Shown: positions 46,060 through 54,450 of the stretch, piece after piece
Position numbering within the stretch: the stretch's first letter is position 1
Layout of the letters: the number at the start of each line of letters is the position of its first letter
NCBI RefSeq assembly: GCF_045635475.1
Contig: NZ_JBJGXI010000001.1
Location: 261,929 to 325,928, forward strand
Source: JBJGXI01 sp045635475
GTDB taxonomy: Bacteria > Bacillota > Bacilli > Bacillales > Amphibacillaceae
DNA length: 64,000 bases
Direction: 5' to 3'
Made by a program: the position numbers and the translations under genes
The notes under the pieces: generated by a model
The model's input: the letters and a program-made list of their open reading frames with translations, nothing else
Told to the model about the DNA's origin: nothing
Databases searched by the model: none

Positions 46060-46101
46060 TTGTAGTCAAGATATTTTTCATTTCAACAAAAGTGACTACA
46101 A
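46060..46101. promoter_or_regulatory. Inverted repeat upstream of the beta-helix gene
   Basis: TTGTAGTCA and TGACTACAA are perfect 9-base arms with a 24-base spacer, 84 bases before the start codon. They could be an operator or a leader hairpin. Confidence 0.4.
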
Positions 46102-46111
46102 TTTGAGTATT

Positions 46112-46120
46112 AAAGGAGGT
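46112..46120 (+). promoter_or_regulatory. Orphan Shine-Dalgarno in the leader of the beta-helix gene
   Basis: AAAGGAGGT lies about 65 bases before the real start (GTG 46185) and has no start codon of its own. The real ribosome site is GAGAGGAG at 46170-46177. It resembles the STAB-SD of cry3A leaders, where 16S rRNA binding protects mRNA. Confidence 0.4.
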
Positions 46121-46184
46121 AAGTAAGCGGTTTCGTATTGAGTGTTTAGTGTTTTTTGAACAAAAAAATGAGAGGAGTAATGCG

Positions 46185-49100
46185 GTGAAAAAGGGAGTAT
46201 TTGTCGTAGCTGTTATGCTAAGCATTATTATTATCACTGTGCTGAGTACCTCAGAGAAAACTACGGTTGTCAATGCTGCAACCAATCTTTTAAATGGTGG
46301 CTTTGAAGCGGACGATGGTGGTTGTCCACAATATTGGAGCTGTCACACCTATGGAACTGGTGGAACAACTAGTAGAGGTTCAAATTCGTATGAAGGGAAT
46401 TGGTCTGGGAAATTAAGTGACCAGAATAATGATAGCGGTCAGCTTTTTGCTCAGGAAGTTTCGGCATCGCCAGGTACGATATTTGAGGTATCGGCATGGC
46501 ATAATACGAATCAATTGAGTACGAAGCCATATATTCGTGTGAAGTATGAGGATGCTAACGGGGATGAAATAAGTCATGAAGATTTGTATGGCACCAGTGG
46601 CACACATGGATGGGAAGAAATTAGTGGAACTACCTCGCCTGCCCCGCCTGGAACAGCAACAATCCAAGTGAATCTAACGATGTGGGAAACATCAGGCACC
46701 GTCTTGTGGGATGATGTGAAGCTGACAATTGTTAGTGGAAGTAATTTGATTTACGGTGGCTTTGAAGCAGACGATGGTGGTTGTCCACAATATTGGAGCT
46801 GTCATACTTATGGAACTGGCGGATCAACCGGTAGAGATACAAATGGATATCTTGGGGATTGGTCAGGGAAATTGAGTGACCAGGATACCGATAATGGTCA
46901 GCTTCTTGCACAGAAGGTTGCAGGAACACCTGGTGCGACATATGAAGTATCGGCATGGCATCATACCGATCAAGTAAGTGAGGTACCATATATTCGCGTG
47001 GTTTTTAAGGATGCTAACGGGGATGAAATAAGTCATGAAGATTTTCTTGGCACCAGTGGCACACATGGCTGGGAGAAAATTAGAGGAACTACTTCAGCTG
47101 CCCCAGCAGGTACAGTGATCGTCCAGGTGAACCTTACGATGTGGGAAACATCAGGCACCGTCTTGTGGGATGATGCTAGGTTGAAAGTTGTGAGCGGTGG
47201 AAACCTACTTTATGGTGGTTTTGAAGTAGACAACGATAACGATGGATGTGCTGAACACTGGAGTTGTTTCACGTATGGAACTGGTGGTACGATCAGCAGA
47301 TCTTCAACTTCCTATCAAGGGGACTGGGCAGGTAAACTCCATGACCAGAATAACGACAGTGGTCAGCTTTTTGCACAACAGGTTGATGCATTACCAGGAA
47401 CCACTTTCAACGTATCGGCATGGCATAATACGTATCAGGTAGGGACCGATCCATACATTCGCGTGAAGTTTGAGGATGCCAGTGGCAATGAAATAAGTTA
47501 CGAGGATTTTGATGGCACTAGTGGATCGCACGGTTGGGAAGAAATCAGTGGAACTACCTCGGAAGCCCCACCAGGAACAGCAACCGTTCAGGTCAATTTA
47601 ACGATGTGGGGAACATCGGGTGCCGTCTTGTGGGATGATGTAAGTTTGGAAATTGCTGGTGGCGGTAATCTTGGTGATGACCCTGGCGGTGGTGTGATAG
47701 ATGATGGTTATGACCCTCCAGAACCGGATTACTATATTGCACCGAATGGTAACAACAATAATTCTGGAACATCTCAAAGTAATGCTTGGGATACATTTGA
47801 CTATGCCCTGTCACAGCTTCAGCCAGGTGATACGTTAGGTTTAGTGAACGGTACCTTTACAAAATCGAACTCAGGGCACCTTTACGCAAGCTGTGGTAAT
47901 AATGGCGTCGTCGATGGAGATAGCGGAGATCCAATTACGATAAGAGCTGTCAACGAACGTCAAGCTTGGATTAAAGGAGACGGATCTGAGGTTCCATTAC
48001 GAATCTATGATTGTTCAAACTGGAATGTTAGTGGAGTGCATGTAAGCTCAAAGGATAACAGCAGTGCCTCCGGTGCAGGGTCAGCAATTGAAGTGAAAAG
48101 ATCTGATCATGTATTGGTTGACCGCGTGATTGCCGATCACAACAATCGTTATTTAAATGGTGGTCTGATCACATTTTCTTTATCAGACCATGTGAAAATT
48201 CAGGAATCCGAGCTTTACTATTTCCACCGAAACGGAATTGAAGGATATCGCTCTGAATATGTTACAGTGTCCAGAAATTATATCAACTCACGAGGACATT
48301 CAGATATTAGTGGAGGATACACTTCACACGGCATCTCTCAAGATGGTGGGGATGCAGCAGTAACATTCTATTACACCTCTAATTCGATTATTGAAAACAC
48401 GATCAGTGAAAATAAGAATGAAGGCTTTACCCTTGGTATTTCCGGTTTCCGTACTAATTTAGGAAATCTTTCTGCTCGTAATAACAAGCTACTCGGTTCC
48501 ATTTCAATGAATGATAATCGCACAGGTGGCTTCGGGCAAACGCGTATTAGAACCAATAATCCAGATAATTCAGCAGGTCAACCAGCGAAAAATCTGTACG
48601 CTGAAAATTATTTAATTATTGATGGGGAAAGAAGAGGTGTTTCCTCCCGAGCAATTGATGGTCTGACAGTTAAAAATTTAACTGCAATTAACATCCCAGC
48701 CTATAGTGGATCTGGTGTCATTAATATTAACGGTCAACGTCAAGTAGCTGGAAACACGATTTGGCCATCCTGTCAGGAAATTGGCGGATGCTCGTATGAC
48801 TTTAGTAACTCCTTATTCTTAGATAACGATGCGGAAGTAATCAGTACAAGTGGCTCCAACTTGAACTGGAGAATTCACCATTCGAATTTCTGGAATAACA
48901 ATGGTACAGGTGTTAACGAATCAATTAGTGATGGTTCCGGTAATTTACGTCATAACAGTTCAGCTGATCCGAGTGGTATTGGATTAGAGTACGGCCAATG
49001 TGTTGTATTCGTTCCAGAAAGCTCAAACATGAGTGGAGCTGGTCAAAACGGTGCAGACATTGGTGCGAATATTTTGTATCGTTATGATGACGGTAATTTA

Positions 49101-49247
49101 ACAAATACACCATTATGGAATCCTCAAACTGGGGAATTCCCTCACGGTGCAATTGTTAATGGACTTAATGATGTCGATGGAAAATCAGCCTTTGATGTAA
49201 ACGAACGACTTAATGTTAATTATAACGGCTGTAGTTTACCGTATTAG
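46185..49247 (+). CDS. Secreted protein with three CBM-like repeats and a right-handed parallel beta-helix (probable polysaccharide lyase or hydrolase)
   Basis: This protein of about 1020 residues starts at GTG 46185, after GAGAGGAG, with a Sec signal peptide ending near VVNAATN. Three tandem CBM_4_9-like modules of about 150 residues follow (about 34-184, 186-335 and 339-492). Each has GGFE at its start, a CPQYWSC- or CAEHWSC-type cysteine pair and an NLTMW...GTVLWDD or close variant at its end. A Gly/Asp-rich linker leads to the beta-helix (about 516-1020), beginning YYIAPNGNNNNSGTSQSNAW with parallel repeats such as GGLITFSLSDHVKIQESELY. Such folds cover lyases and GH families, and the activity is not deducible. 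Its stop codon abuts the RAYT element at 49247. Confidence 0.85.
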   Translation: MKKGVFVVAVMLSIIIITVLSTSEKTTVVNAATNLLNGGFEADDGGCPQYWSCHTYGTGGTTSRGSNSYEGNWSGKLSDQNNDSGQLFAQEVSASPGTIFEVSAWHNTNQLSTKPYIRVKYEDANGDEISHEDLYGTSGTHGWEEISGTTSPAPPGTATIQVNLTMWETSGTVLWDDVKLTIVSGSNLIYGGFEADDGGCPQYWSCHTYGTGGSTGRDTNGYLGDWSGKLSDQDTDNGQLLAQKVAGTPGATYEVSAWHHTDQVSEVPYIRVVFKDANGDEISHEDFLGTSGTHGWEKIRGTTSAAPAGTVIVQVNLTMWETSGTVLWDDARLKVVSGGNLLYGGFEVDNDNDGCAEHWSCFTYGTGGTISRSSTSYQGDWAGKLHDQNNDSGQLFAQQVDALPGTTFNVSAWHNTYQVGTDPYIRVKFEDASGNEISYEDFDGTSGSHGWEEISGTTSEAPPGTATVQVNLTMWGTSGAVLWDDVSLEIAGGGNLGDDPGGGVIDDGYDPPEPDYYIAPNGNNNNSGTSQSNAWDTFDYALSQLQPGDTLGLVNGTFTKSNSGHLYASCGNNGVVDGDSGDPITIRAVNERQAWIKGDGSEVPLRIYDCSNWNVSGVHVSSKDNSSASGAGSAIEVKRSDHVLVDRVIADHNNRYLNGGLITFSLSDHVKIQESELYYFHRNGIEGYRSEYVTVSRNYINSRGHSDISGGYTSHGISQDGGDAAVTFYYTSNSIIENTISENKNEGFTLGISGFRTNLGNLSARNNKLLGSISMNDNRTGGFGQTRIRTNNPDNSAGQPAKNLYAENYLIIDGERRGVSSRAIDGLTVKNLTAINIPAYSGSGVININGQRQVAGNTIWPSCQEIGGCSYDFSNSLFLDNDAEVISTSGSNLNWRIHHSNFWNNNGTGVNESISDGSGNLRHNSSADPSGIGLEYGQCVVFVPESSNMSGAGQNGADIGANILYRYDDGNLTNTPLWNPQTGEFPHGAIVNGLNDVDGKSAFDVNERLNVNYNGCSLPY

Positions 49248-49477
49248 GTGTCACTTCCCGAAGTTTGTCACATTGTGTCGGTTAGGGTGTGACTCTGGAC
49301 AAGGAAGAGTAATTGTACATTTTAAAAGTACAATTTACGGGGTTACGGGGATCATATCATAGACCATATTGATGATTTTTCCATGATAGAAAAACTAATA
49401 AATGTAAGTATAGCTACAAACGTGGTTAATGCGGGTTGTAGTTACAATCGCCGTGTGGTTACCGCCACGCGGCTTTT
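49247..49477 (+). repeat. 231-bp direct repeat, copy 2 (downstream of the beta-helix gene)
   Basis: It has the same length and nested hairpins as 45409-45639, with only a handful of base differences. The two copies enclose the beta-helix gene. Confidence 0.85.
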
Positions 49478-50047
49478 CTAATATTATACCCGGATACTAA
49501 GGACAGACTCGCACTTTTAGAGAATTCATTGTAAATTATAATCGATCAGGTGTAACATGGAAATATGGACCAGTGGGGACGGAAAGTTCTTGTGTCCCGT
49601 TTTTTGGCAGTGATTCTGGTGTGATGCACTGTCACTACTCGATGTTTTCATTATGTGGCCGTTGGACTCGAATGGCCCTCCTAAACAAACGGTATGGCAA
49701 TGATTATAGTTGTAAAAACTTAATTACTGGCAATCCTTTAAGAAACGGTATTATGACGGGGGCATTGATGCAAAGCGAGGCATGATTTAAGTAAGTCGCT
49801 ATATTTACCGGAATCTGATGGGAACGAGAATAGTAAACAAAGCTGAAGCTAACTGTTGGAGCGACTATCGGAATTATCTTTACACAACTGATTTCCCTGT
49901 ACTAAATACAAGCATCTTAATGAGTAAGTATGTGGAATGTCCAAGGAAGTTTGAGCAGTTTGTTTGTTGAGAATGGTGATGGTGCAAGTGTGTGGACCTC
50001 GAACCCGAGCGACATCTTTTGACAAAAATCGGGAAGTGACAGGCACC
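49247..50047 (+). mobile_element. Decayed RAYT element with transposase remnants
   Basis: The left end GGTGTCACTTCCCGAAG and right end CGGGAAGTGACAGGCACC form imperfect inverted repeats. Transposase pieces survive, such as ALLNKRYGNDYSCKNLITG near 49672-49730 (compare SLLNKRYADYYNTKNRITG in the intact copy), and the 3' end at about 49830-50030, but frames are broken. It starts at the last base of the beta-helix stop codon and ends 29 bases before the next gene. Confidence 0.8.
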
Positions 50048-50076
50048 TATCCAAATTTCACGGGTGGTGAATACGT

Positions 50077-51279
50077 ATGAATGAGAAAGAACGGGTTAGA
50101 GAGTTTCTGGATCACCGTTATAAAATTCAAGGTAATTTAATTGGAGTAGCAGCAGGGTCTGGAATGACAGGTAAATATGCAGAACGTGGCGGAGCTGATT
50201 TTATTTTAGCGTTGAGTTCTGGGCGGTTTAGACAAATGGGAGTTAGTTCGTTAGCTGGTTTTCTTGCTTATCAAAATAATAATGAACTTGTAATGGATTT
50301 TGCTCATAGAGAGCTCATCCCAATTGTTAAAAATATTCCAATTTTCTTTGGTTTATTCCCAAGTGATCCAACAATAGAATTAGATTCATACATTGACATG
50401 ATTAAAGATAAAGGATTTGCTGGGGTAAACAATTATCCTAGTGTAGGATTAGTTGATGGCGATTTTCGACAGGCTTTGGAAGAGGACGGGACCACCTATG
50501 ACAGTGAGGTAGAAGCAATCCGGATCGCTAATCAAAAAGGACTGTTCACCGTTGCTTTTGTTTTTGATGAAGATCAAGCTATGCAAATGATGGACGCAGG
50601 AGCAGACGTGATTTGTGTTCACTTGGGGTTTACGGAGGGTGGTTTTTTAGGTGCGAAAAAAATAATATCCTTGCAAGAAGCAAAAAAGAAGGCAGTTCAG
50701 ATTTTTAACACGTGTAATCAAAAAAACGCTAACATTATGAAAATGATTTATGGCGGACCGGTTACCAGTCCTATTGATGTTAGCTATATGTATGAGGATA
50801 CGGATATTATTGGTTATATTGGTGGTTCCGTTTTCGAACGGATTCCAAGTGAGCAGACGTTGACCGAAATTACTAAATCCTTTAAACAAACGAATGATTT
50901 TCATTATGATGAATTGATCGAGAGGATTATGCGGGGGATTGGCGGTCAGCAAAATTACATTGATTTCATTAAGAAATACATTCGATTACACTATATGGAG
51001 GATATCACCATCCATGAACTTGCGCACATACTTAATTTGTCTCGTACGTATTTAAGCACATTGTTTAAACAAGAGTTAGGCATTTCGTTTACGCAATACC
51101 TGATAAATTTTCGAATGAACCGAGCGATTGAGATTTTAAAAACAAAAGATTTACCGTTGCACATTGTTGCGGAAATGGTTGGATATCCTAACTATACTAA
51201 TTTCAGCAAAATTTTTAAAAAGTATAAAGGGGTATCGCCAAGAAAATATATAGAAACGAACATAAAGACAAGTTTGTAA
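50077..51279 (+). CDS. Fusion of a PEP-hydrolase-like TIM barrel with an AraC DNA-binding domain
   Basis: In this 400-residue protein, residues about 5-265 match the TIM-barrel signal-transduction/phosphoenolpyruvate-hydrolase-like family (TIM_br_sig_trns), clearly homologous to the protein encoded at 52621: GVAAGSGMTGKYAERGGADF here against GVGAGTGITAKSSEAGGADM there. Residues about 295-400 are an AraC double HTH (LNLSRTYLSTLFKQELGISF; MVGYPNYTNFSKIFKKYKGV). Some conserved positions differ from the free-standing copy (KMIYGGPVTSPID against VICHGGPIAEPDD), consistent with sensing instead of catalysis. It should regulate the two genes that follow. GGTGGTGAA is the ribosome site. Confidence 0.85.
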   Translation: MNEKERVREFLDHRYKIQGNLIGVAAGSGMTGKYAERGGADFILALSSGRFRQMGVSSLAGFLAYQNNNELVMDFAHRELIPIVKNIPIFFGLFPSDPTIELDSYIDMIKDKGFAGVNNYPSVGLVDGDFRQALEEDGTTYDSEVEAIRIANQKGLFTVAFVFDEDQAMQMMDAGADVICVHLGFTEGGFLGAKKIISLQEAKKKAVQIFNTCNQKNANIMKMIYGGPVTSPIDVSYMYEDTDIIGYIGGSVFERIPSEQTLTEITKSFKQTNDFHYDELIERIMRGIGGQQNYIDFIKKYIRLHYMEDITIHELAHILNLSRTYLSTLFKQELGISFTQYLINFRMNRAIEILKTKDLPLHIVAEMVGYPNYTNFSKIFKKYKGVSPRKYIETNIKTSL

Positions 51280-51332
51280 AACATAGAGCCATTCCCTTCT
51301 TGTATAGAAAGCGCTATCATTGTATTGTCTAA

Positions 51333-51346
51333 TGATAACGTTTTCT
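51333..51346. promoter_or_regulatory. cre-like / LacI-type operator
   Basis: TGATAACGTTTTCT differs from the box at 16834 only in its last base and lies 27 bases before the Tm-1-type gene, between it and its regulator. Confidence 0.55.
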
Positions 51347-51372
51347 TTTAATTTAAATTTGAGGAGTGTTAA

Positions 51373-52596
51373 ATGGTGAAGACGATTGCTTTGGTCGGGA
51401 CGTTTGATTCAAAGGGGAAAGAGTTTTTATTTGTTAAGGAACTAATTGAATCATTGGGATTAGCAACTTTTACGGTGCATACAGGGGTATTTGAACCTGC
51501 GTTCACGCCTGATGTGAATAATGCGGAAGTTGCAGCAGCAGTTGGCGAGAACATTAGTGAAATTGCAGCAAAGAGAGACCGATCGAACGCTACAGCAGTC
51601 TTAGCAAAAGGGGTAGAAGTGCTTTTACCTAAATTATATGATGATGGGATGTTTGATGGGGTCTTATCTTTTGGTGGAACTGGAGGCACATCGATTTCTA
51701 CACCAGGTATGCGTGCACTTCCAATTGGTGTTCCGAAAGTTATGGTATCGACTGTAGCATCTGGTAATACCGAACCTTATGTTGGAACAAGTGATCTTAT
51801 TATGATGCCATCGGTTGTAGATGTAGCTGGATTAAATATTATTTCTACCAGAATTTTTACAAATGCCGTATTTTCCATTGTGGGTATGGTGAAATTTGAT
51901 AGTAAGATAGATGTGGAGAAAAAGCCATTAATTGCAGCGACGATGTTCGGTTTAACAACACCTTGCGTGAATTATGCAAGAGAATACTTAGAGGCAAGAG
52001 GGTACGAACTTTTAATCTTTCATGCAACAGGTGTCGGTGGTAGAACAATGGAACAATTAATTGCTGATGGATTTGTGGACGGAGTACTTGATATAACAAC
52101 AACAGAATGGGCAGACGAGTTAATGGGAGGCATATTGAATGGTGGTCCAAACCGTTTGGAGGCAGCAGCAGACAATGATATTCCTCAGGTGGTTTCATTA
52201 GGTGCGTTAGATATGGTAAACTTCGGCCCTTTTAACTCGGTACCAAAGCACTATGAGGGTCGTAATTTCTATAAACATAATCCTACGATTACGTTAATGC
52301 GGACAACTGTGGAAGAGAATAAAAAATTAGGTGAAGTGATTGCGGAAAAATTAAATCGAGCAAAAGGAAATACGGTTTTAATGTTGCCACTGAAAGGTTT
52401 ATCAGGAATTGATGTGGAGGGTCAACCTTTTTATGGTCCAGAGGAAGACGAAATGTTAGTTGAAACGTTAAAGGCAAATATTGATTCAAGCAAAGTTAAG
52501 ATCATTGAAATGGATACTGATATTAATAACAAAGCGTTTGCAGAAACGGCTGCAGAGCAGTTAGTTCAACTCTTAGATAAAGCTTACATTAAATAG
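51373..52596 (+). CDS. UPF0261 / Tm-1-like ATP-binding domain protein
   Basis: This 407-residue protein matches UPF0261 along its length: TIALVGTFDSKGKEFLFVKE at the start, FDGVLSFGGTGGTSISTPGM, VMVSTVASGNTEPYVGTSDL and MLPLKGLSGIDVEGQPFYGP near the end. The family is named after the N-terminal domain of the tomato virus-resistance protein Tm-1, in which it is fused to the TIM-barrel domain encoded here by the next gene. The bacterial function is unknown. It starts at ATG 51373 after GAGGAGTG and forms an operon with 52621. Confidence 0.9.
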   Translation: MVKTIALVGTFDSKGKEFLFVKELIESLGLATFTVHTGVFEPAFTPDVNNAEVAAAVGENISEIAAKRDRSNATAVLAKGVEVLLPKLYDDGMFDGVLSFGGTGGTSISTPGMRALPIGVPKVMVSTVASGNTEPYVGTSDLIMMPSVVDVAGLNIISTRIFTNAVFSIVGMVKFDSKIDVEKKPLIAATMFGLTTPCVNYAREYLEARGYELLIFHATGVGGRTMEQLIADGFVDGVLDITTTEWADELMGGILNGGPNRLEAAADNDIPQVVSLGALDMVNFGPFNSVPKHYEGRNFYKHNPTITLMRTTVEENKKLGEVIAEKLNRAKGNTVLMLPLKGLSGIDVEGQPFYGPEEDEMLVETLKANIDSSKVKIIEMDTDINNKAFAETAAEQLVQLLDKAYIK

Positions 52597-52620
52597 ATCA
52601 TAGCGAAGGAGCAGAGTGAT

Positions 52621-53445
52621 ATGTTAAAAAGACAGGAAATTCTAGAACGTTTTGCCAGTGAAATAAATGCTGGAAATATTTTATTAGGTGTTGGGGCTGG
52701 TACTGGAATCACGGCTAAAAGTAGTGAAGCTGGTGGGGCGGACATGCTAATCATTTACAATTCTGGTCGATACAGAATGGCTGGCCGTGGTTCGTTAGCA
52801 GGATTACTATCCTATGGAGATGCCAACCAAATCGTAGTAGAAATGGGTAGTGAGGTGTTACCAGTAGTTAAAGATACACCTGTATTGGCAGGAGTAAATG
52901 GAACAGATCCTTTCCGCGTCATGGATGTTTTTTTAAAGCAATTAAAAGACCAAGGCTTTAGTGGCGTACAAAATTTTCCTACAGTTGGTCTAATTGATGG
53001 AACTTTCCGCGCCAATTTAGAAGAAACAGGAATGGGATACGATCTAGAGGTTGACATGATTCGTAAAGCACACCAATTGGATTTATTAACAACTCCTTAT
53101 GTGTTTGATGAAGAACAAGCGACAAAGATGGCCGAAGCAGGTGCGGATATTCTAGTAGCACACATGGGATTAACAACAAAAGGGACGATTGGTGCGCAAA
53201 CGGCGTTATCCTTGGATGACTGCGTGGAACGTATTCAAGGAATTGTAGATGCTGGAAAGGCAGTCAATCCTGATATTTTAGTCATCTGCCATGGGGGGCC
53301 AATTGCGGAACCAGATGATGCAGCATATGTAATTGAACGCGTAAATGGCATTGTTGGATTCTTTGGAGCATCGAGCATTGAAAGATTTGCAGCGGAACGT
53401 GGAATTAGAGAGCAATCAGCAGCATTTAAGGAAATAGGGAAATAA
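52621..53445 (+). CDS. PEP-hydrolase-like TIM-barrel protein (Tm-1 C-terminal domain family)
   Basis: In this 274-residue single-domain protein, GVGAGTGITAKSSEAGGADM, YNSGRYRMAGRGSLAGLLSY, GVQNFPTVGLIDGTFRANLE and CHGGPIAEPDDAAYV are family signatures. The substrate-binding residues differ from those in the AraC fusion encoded at 50077, so this is the likely enzyme and that one the sensor. The start follows GAAGGAG and lies 24 bases after the UPF0261 gene. A clean terminator is at 53464-53493. The reaction is not established; the family name derives from distant similarity to PEP-mutase-type barrels. Confidence 0.88.
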   Translation: MLKRQEILERFASEINAGNILLGVGAGTGITAKSSEAGGADMLIIYNSGRYRMAGRGSLAGLLSYGDANQIVVEMGSEVLPVVKDTPVLAGVNGTDPFRVMDVFLKQLKDQGFSGVQNFPTVGLIDGTFRANLEETGMGYDLEVDMIRKAHQLDLLTTPYVFDEEQATKMAEAGADILVAHMGLTTKGTIGAQTALSLDDCVERIQGIVDAGKAVNPDILVICHGGPIAEPDDAAYVIERVNGIVGFFGASSIERFAAERGIREQSAAFKEIGK

Positions 53446-53463
53446 CCTTACTTTTAATAAAGA

Positions 53464-53493
53464 TAGATCTAGTCCTTTCGGGGGCTAGATCTA
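53464..53493 (+). terminator. Terminator of the Tm-1-type operon
   Basis: TAGATCTAG and CTAGATCTA form a 9-bp stem around a 12-base loop, followed by TTTTC. Confidence 0.8.
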
Positions 53494-53544
53494 TTTTCGT
53501 AAAGAGGTGCCTTCATTTCCCGATGATGACAAAAAGACCTTCTA

Positions 53545-53750
53545 TGTAGAAATTAATATAACCCCACACTAATGCTTATCATTTTGCACTTATAACTGAA
53601 GAAGTTGGAAATGAGTACTGGTGGATGATCGAACAGGGCAAACAGGAACAGGCTAAAGCTCAAAATATATACTTGGAATATGTGGGTGGTGTCGAGTATA
53701 GGGTTAAAGAAATTGAAGGGGCCAAGTTTAAGTGGAAGTGCAGCTGTTCA
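53545..53750 (+). pseudogene. Remnant of a ribose-type sugar-binding protein gene
   Basis: The frame reads NAYHFALITEEVGNEYWWMI, then EQGKQEQAKAQNIYLEYVGG, typical of the N-terminal lobe of periplasmic-binding-protein type I sugar binders (YHF-LI...N-YW-MI-QG-----A---NI-LEYVG). It is cut after about 65 codons and passes into a ComM-like scrap. Confidence 0.6.
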
Positions 53751-53932
53751 CTGGGGGGCTAGGGTTTAGTATCGTTGGTCTCCCAGCTGCTTCTGTGAAG
53801 AAATTGGAAGACGAGGTTATGGCTGATTTCTATGCAAAAGACTGTTGTACTATTCCAGATAAAAGGATTCAGATTGACTTGTCACCGGTTGTAAAGAGAA
53901 AAGGGAATTCAAGATTTCTAGATATTCGCTAA
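53732..53932 (+). pseudogene. Remnant of a ComM/YifB-like (Mg-chelatase-like) gene
   Basis: VEVQLFTGGLGFSIVGLPAA and KRIQIDLSPVVKRKG match the N-terminal domain of ComM/YifB proteins. Only about 65 codons remain; the AAA+ part is absent. It is joined to the sugar-binding remnant, which indicates a deletion junction between unrelated genes. Confidence 0.6.
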
Positions 53933-54037
53933 GTTTACAAATTGTGGATTCGACAATAACCACCGTTTTCTTGCATTTTTTTACAAGTTGTGGTTTCATG
54001 AAGTATATAAATATGAATAAAAGCGACAATTTTATAT

Positions 54038-54118
54038 AGGCAAAGGCAAAGCTGTGGAAATGCAGTGACGCAATGCTATAGGGACTTAGACTGTTTCAGT
54101 TATGTCAGCCAGCTACCG
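54038..54118 (+). promoter_or_regulatory. Class-I c-di-GMP riboswitch (GEMM)
   Basis: The aptamer core is easily read: GGCAAAGCTG, a GGAAA-type tetraloop hairpin, GTGACGCAATGCTATAGGG, a CTG-TTTCAG stem, then TCAGCCAGCTACCG. These are the conserved blocks of GEMM-I (A-GGCAAA, GACGCAAAGC, GCCAGCTACCG). A terminator hairpin follows immediately at 54129-54158, so ligand binding probably causes premature termination. The gene downstream makes or degrades c-di-GMP, which closes a feedback loop. Confidence 0.88.
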
Positions 54119-54128
54119 TTTTTGAAAG

Positions 54129-54158
54129 AGCACATTCTTTAAACGGAGTGTGTTTTTA
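54129..54158 (+). terminator. Riboswitch expression-platform terminator
   Basis: CACATTC and GAGTGTG arms (one G-U pair) with TTTTTATTTT after them, ten bases beyond the aptamer. Confidence 0.75.
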
Positions 54159-54164
54159 TTTTAC

Positions 54165-54345
54165 AAGTGTCTAGCTGCGAGTGCCAGTAACTATGCGACT
54201 TCACGAATCACCTACGATAAGTCATCATTGATTCAGGTTTTATCGAAAGTCGACTAAGAGCGGACTTGTCGTCCAACGTCGACATCCCCCCAATGGATAG
54301 GTATGATTCCGTTATCCTAGTCGACTCGATCTCCAGTCGCTATGT
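54165..54345. repeat. Possible dispersed intergenic repeat between riboswitch and diguanylate cyclase gene
   Basis: The opening GTGTCTAGCTGCGAGTGCCA and the later block ACTCGATCTCCAGTCGCTAT look like the GTCTAGCT-type intergenic repeats common in Bacillaceae genomes. There is no coding frame. I cannot confirm other copies within this window. Confidence 0.3.
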
Positions 54346-54450
54346 TTCTAAGTGGGTGCTCTGCGCTATTCTTGTATCCTCATCTATTTCTACATCGATT
54401 CTACAATTGTAACGTACATACATTTAAATTCTAGCGAGGTGAGCTTGTTA

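Noticed and set aside
49573..49785. 70-codon open frame downstream of the beta-helix gene
   Set aside because: The second half is a damaged transposase (LLNKRYGNDY...) and the first half is unrelated frame-shifted sequence of the same element.
45409..50047. Composite transposon formed by two RAYT elements around the beta-helix gene
   Set aside because: Neither flanking element has a working transposase and no target-site duplication could be identified, so only the direct-repeat arrangement is reported.
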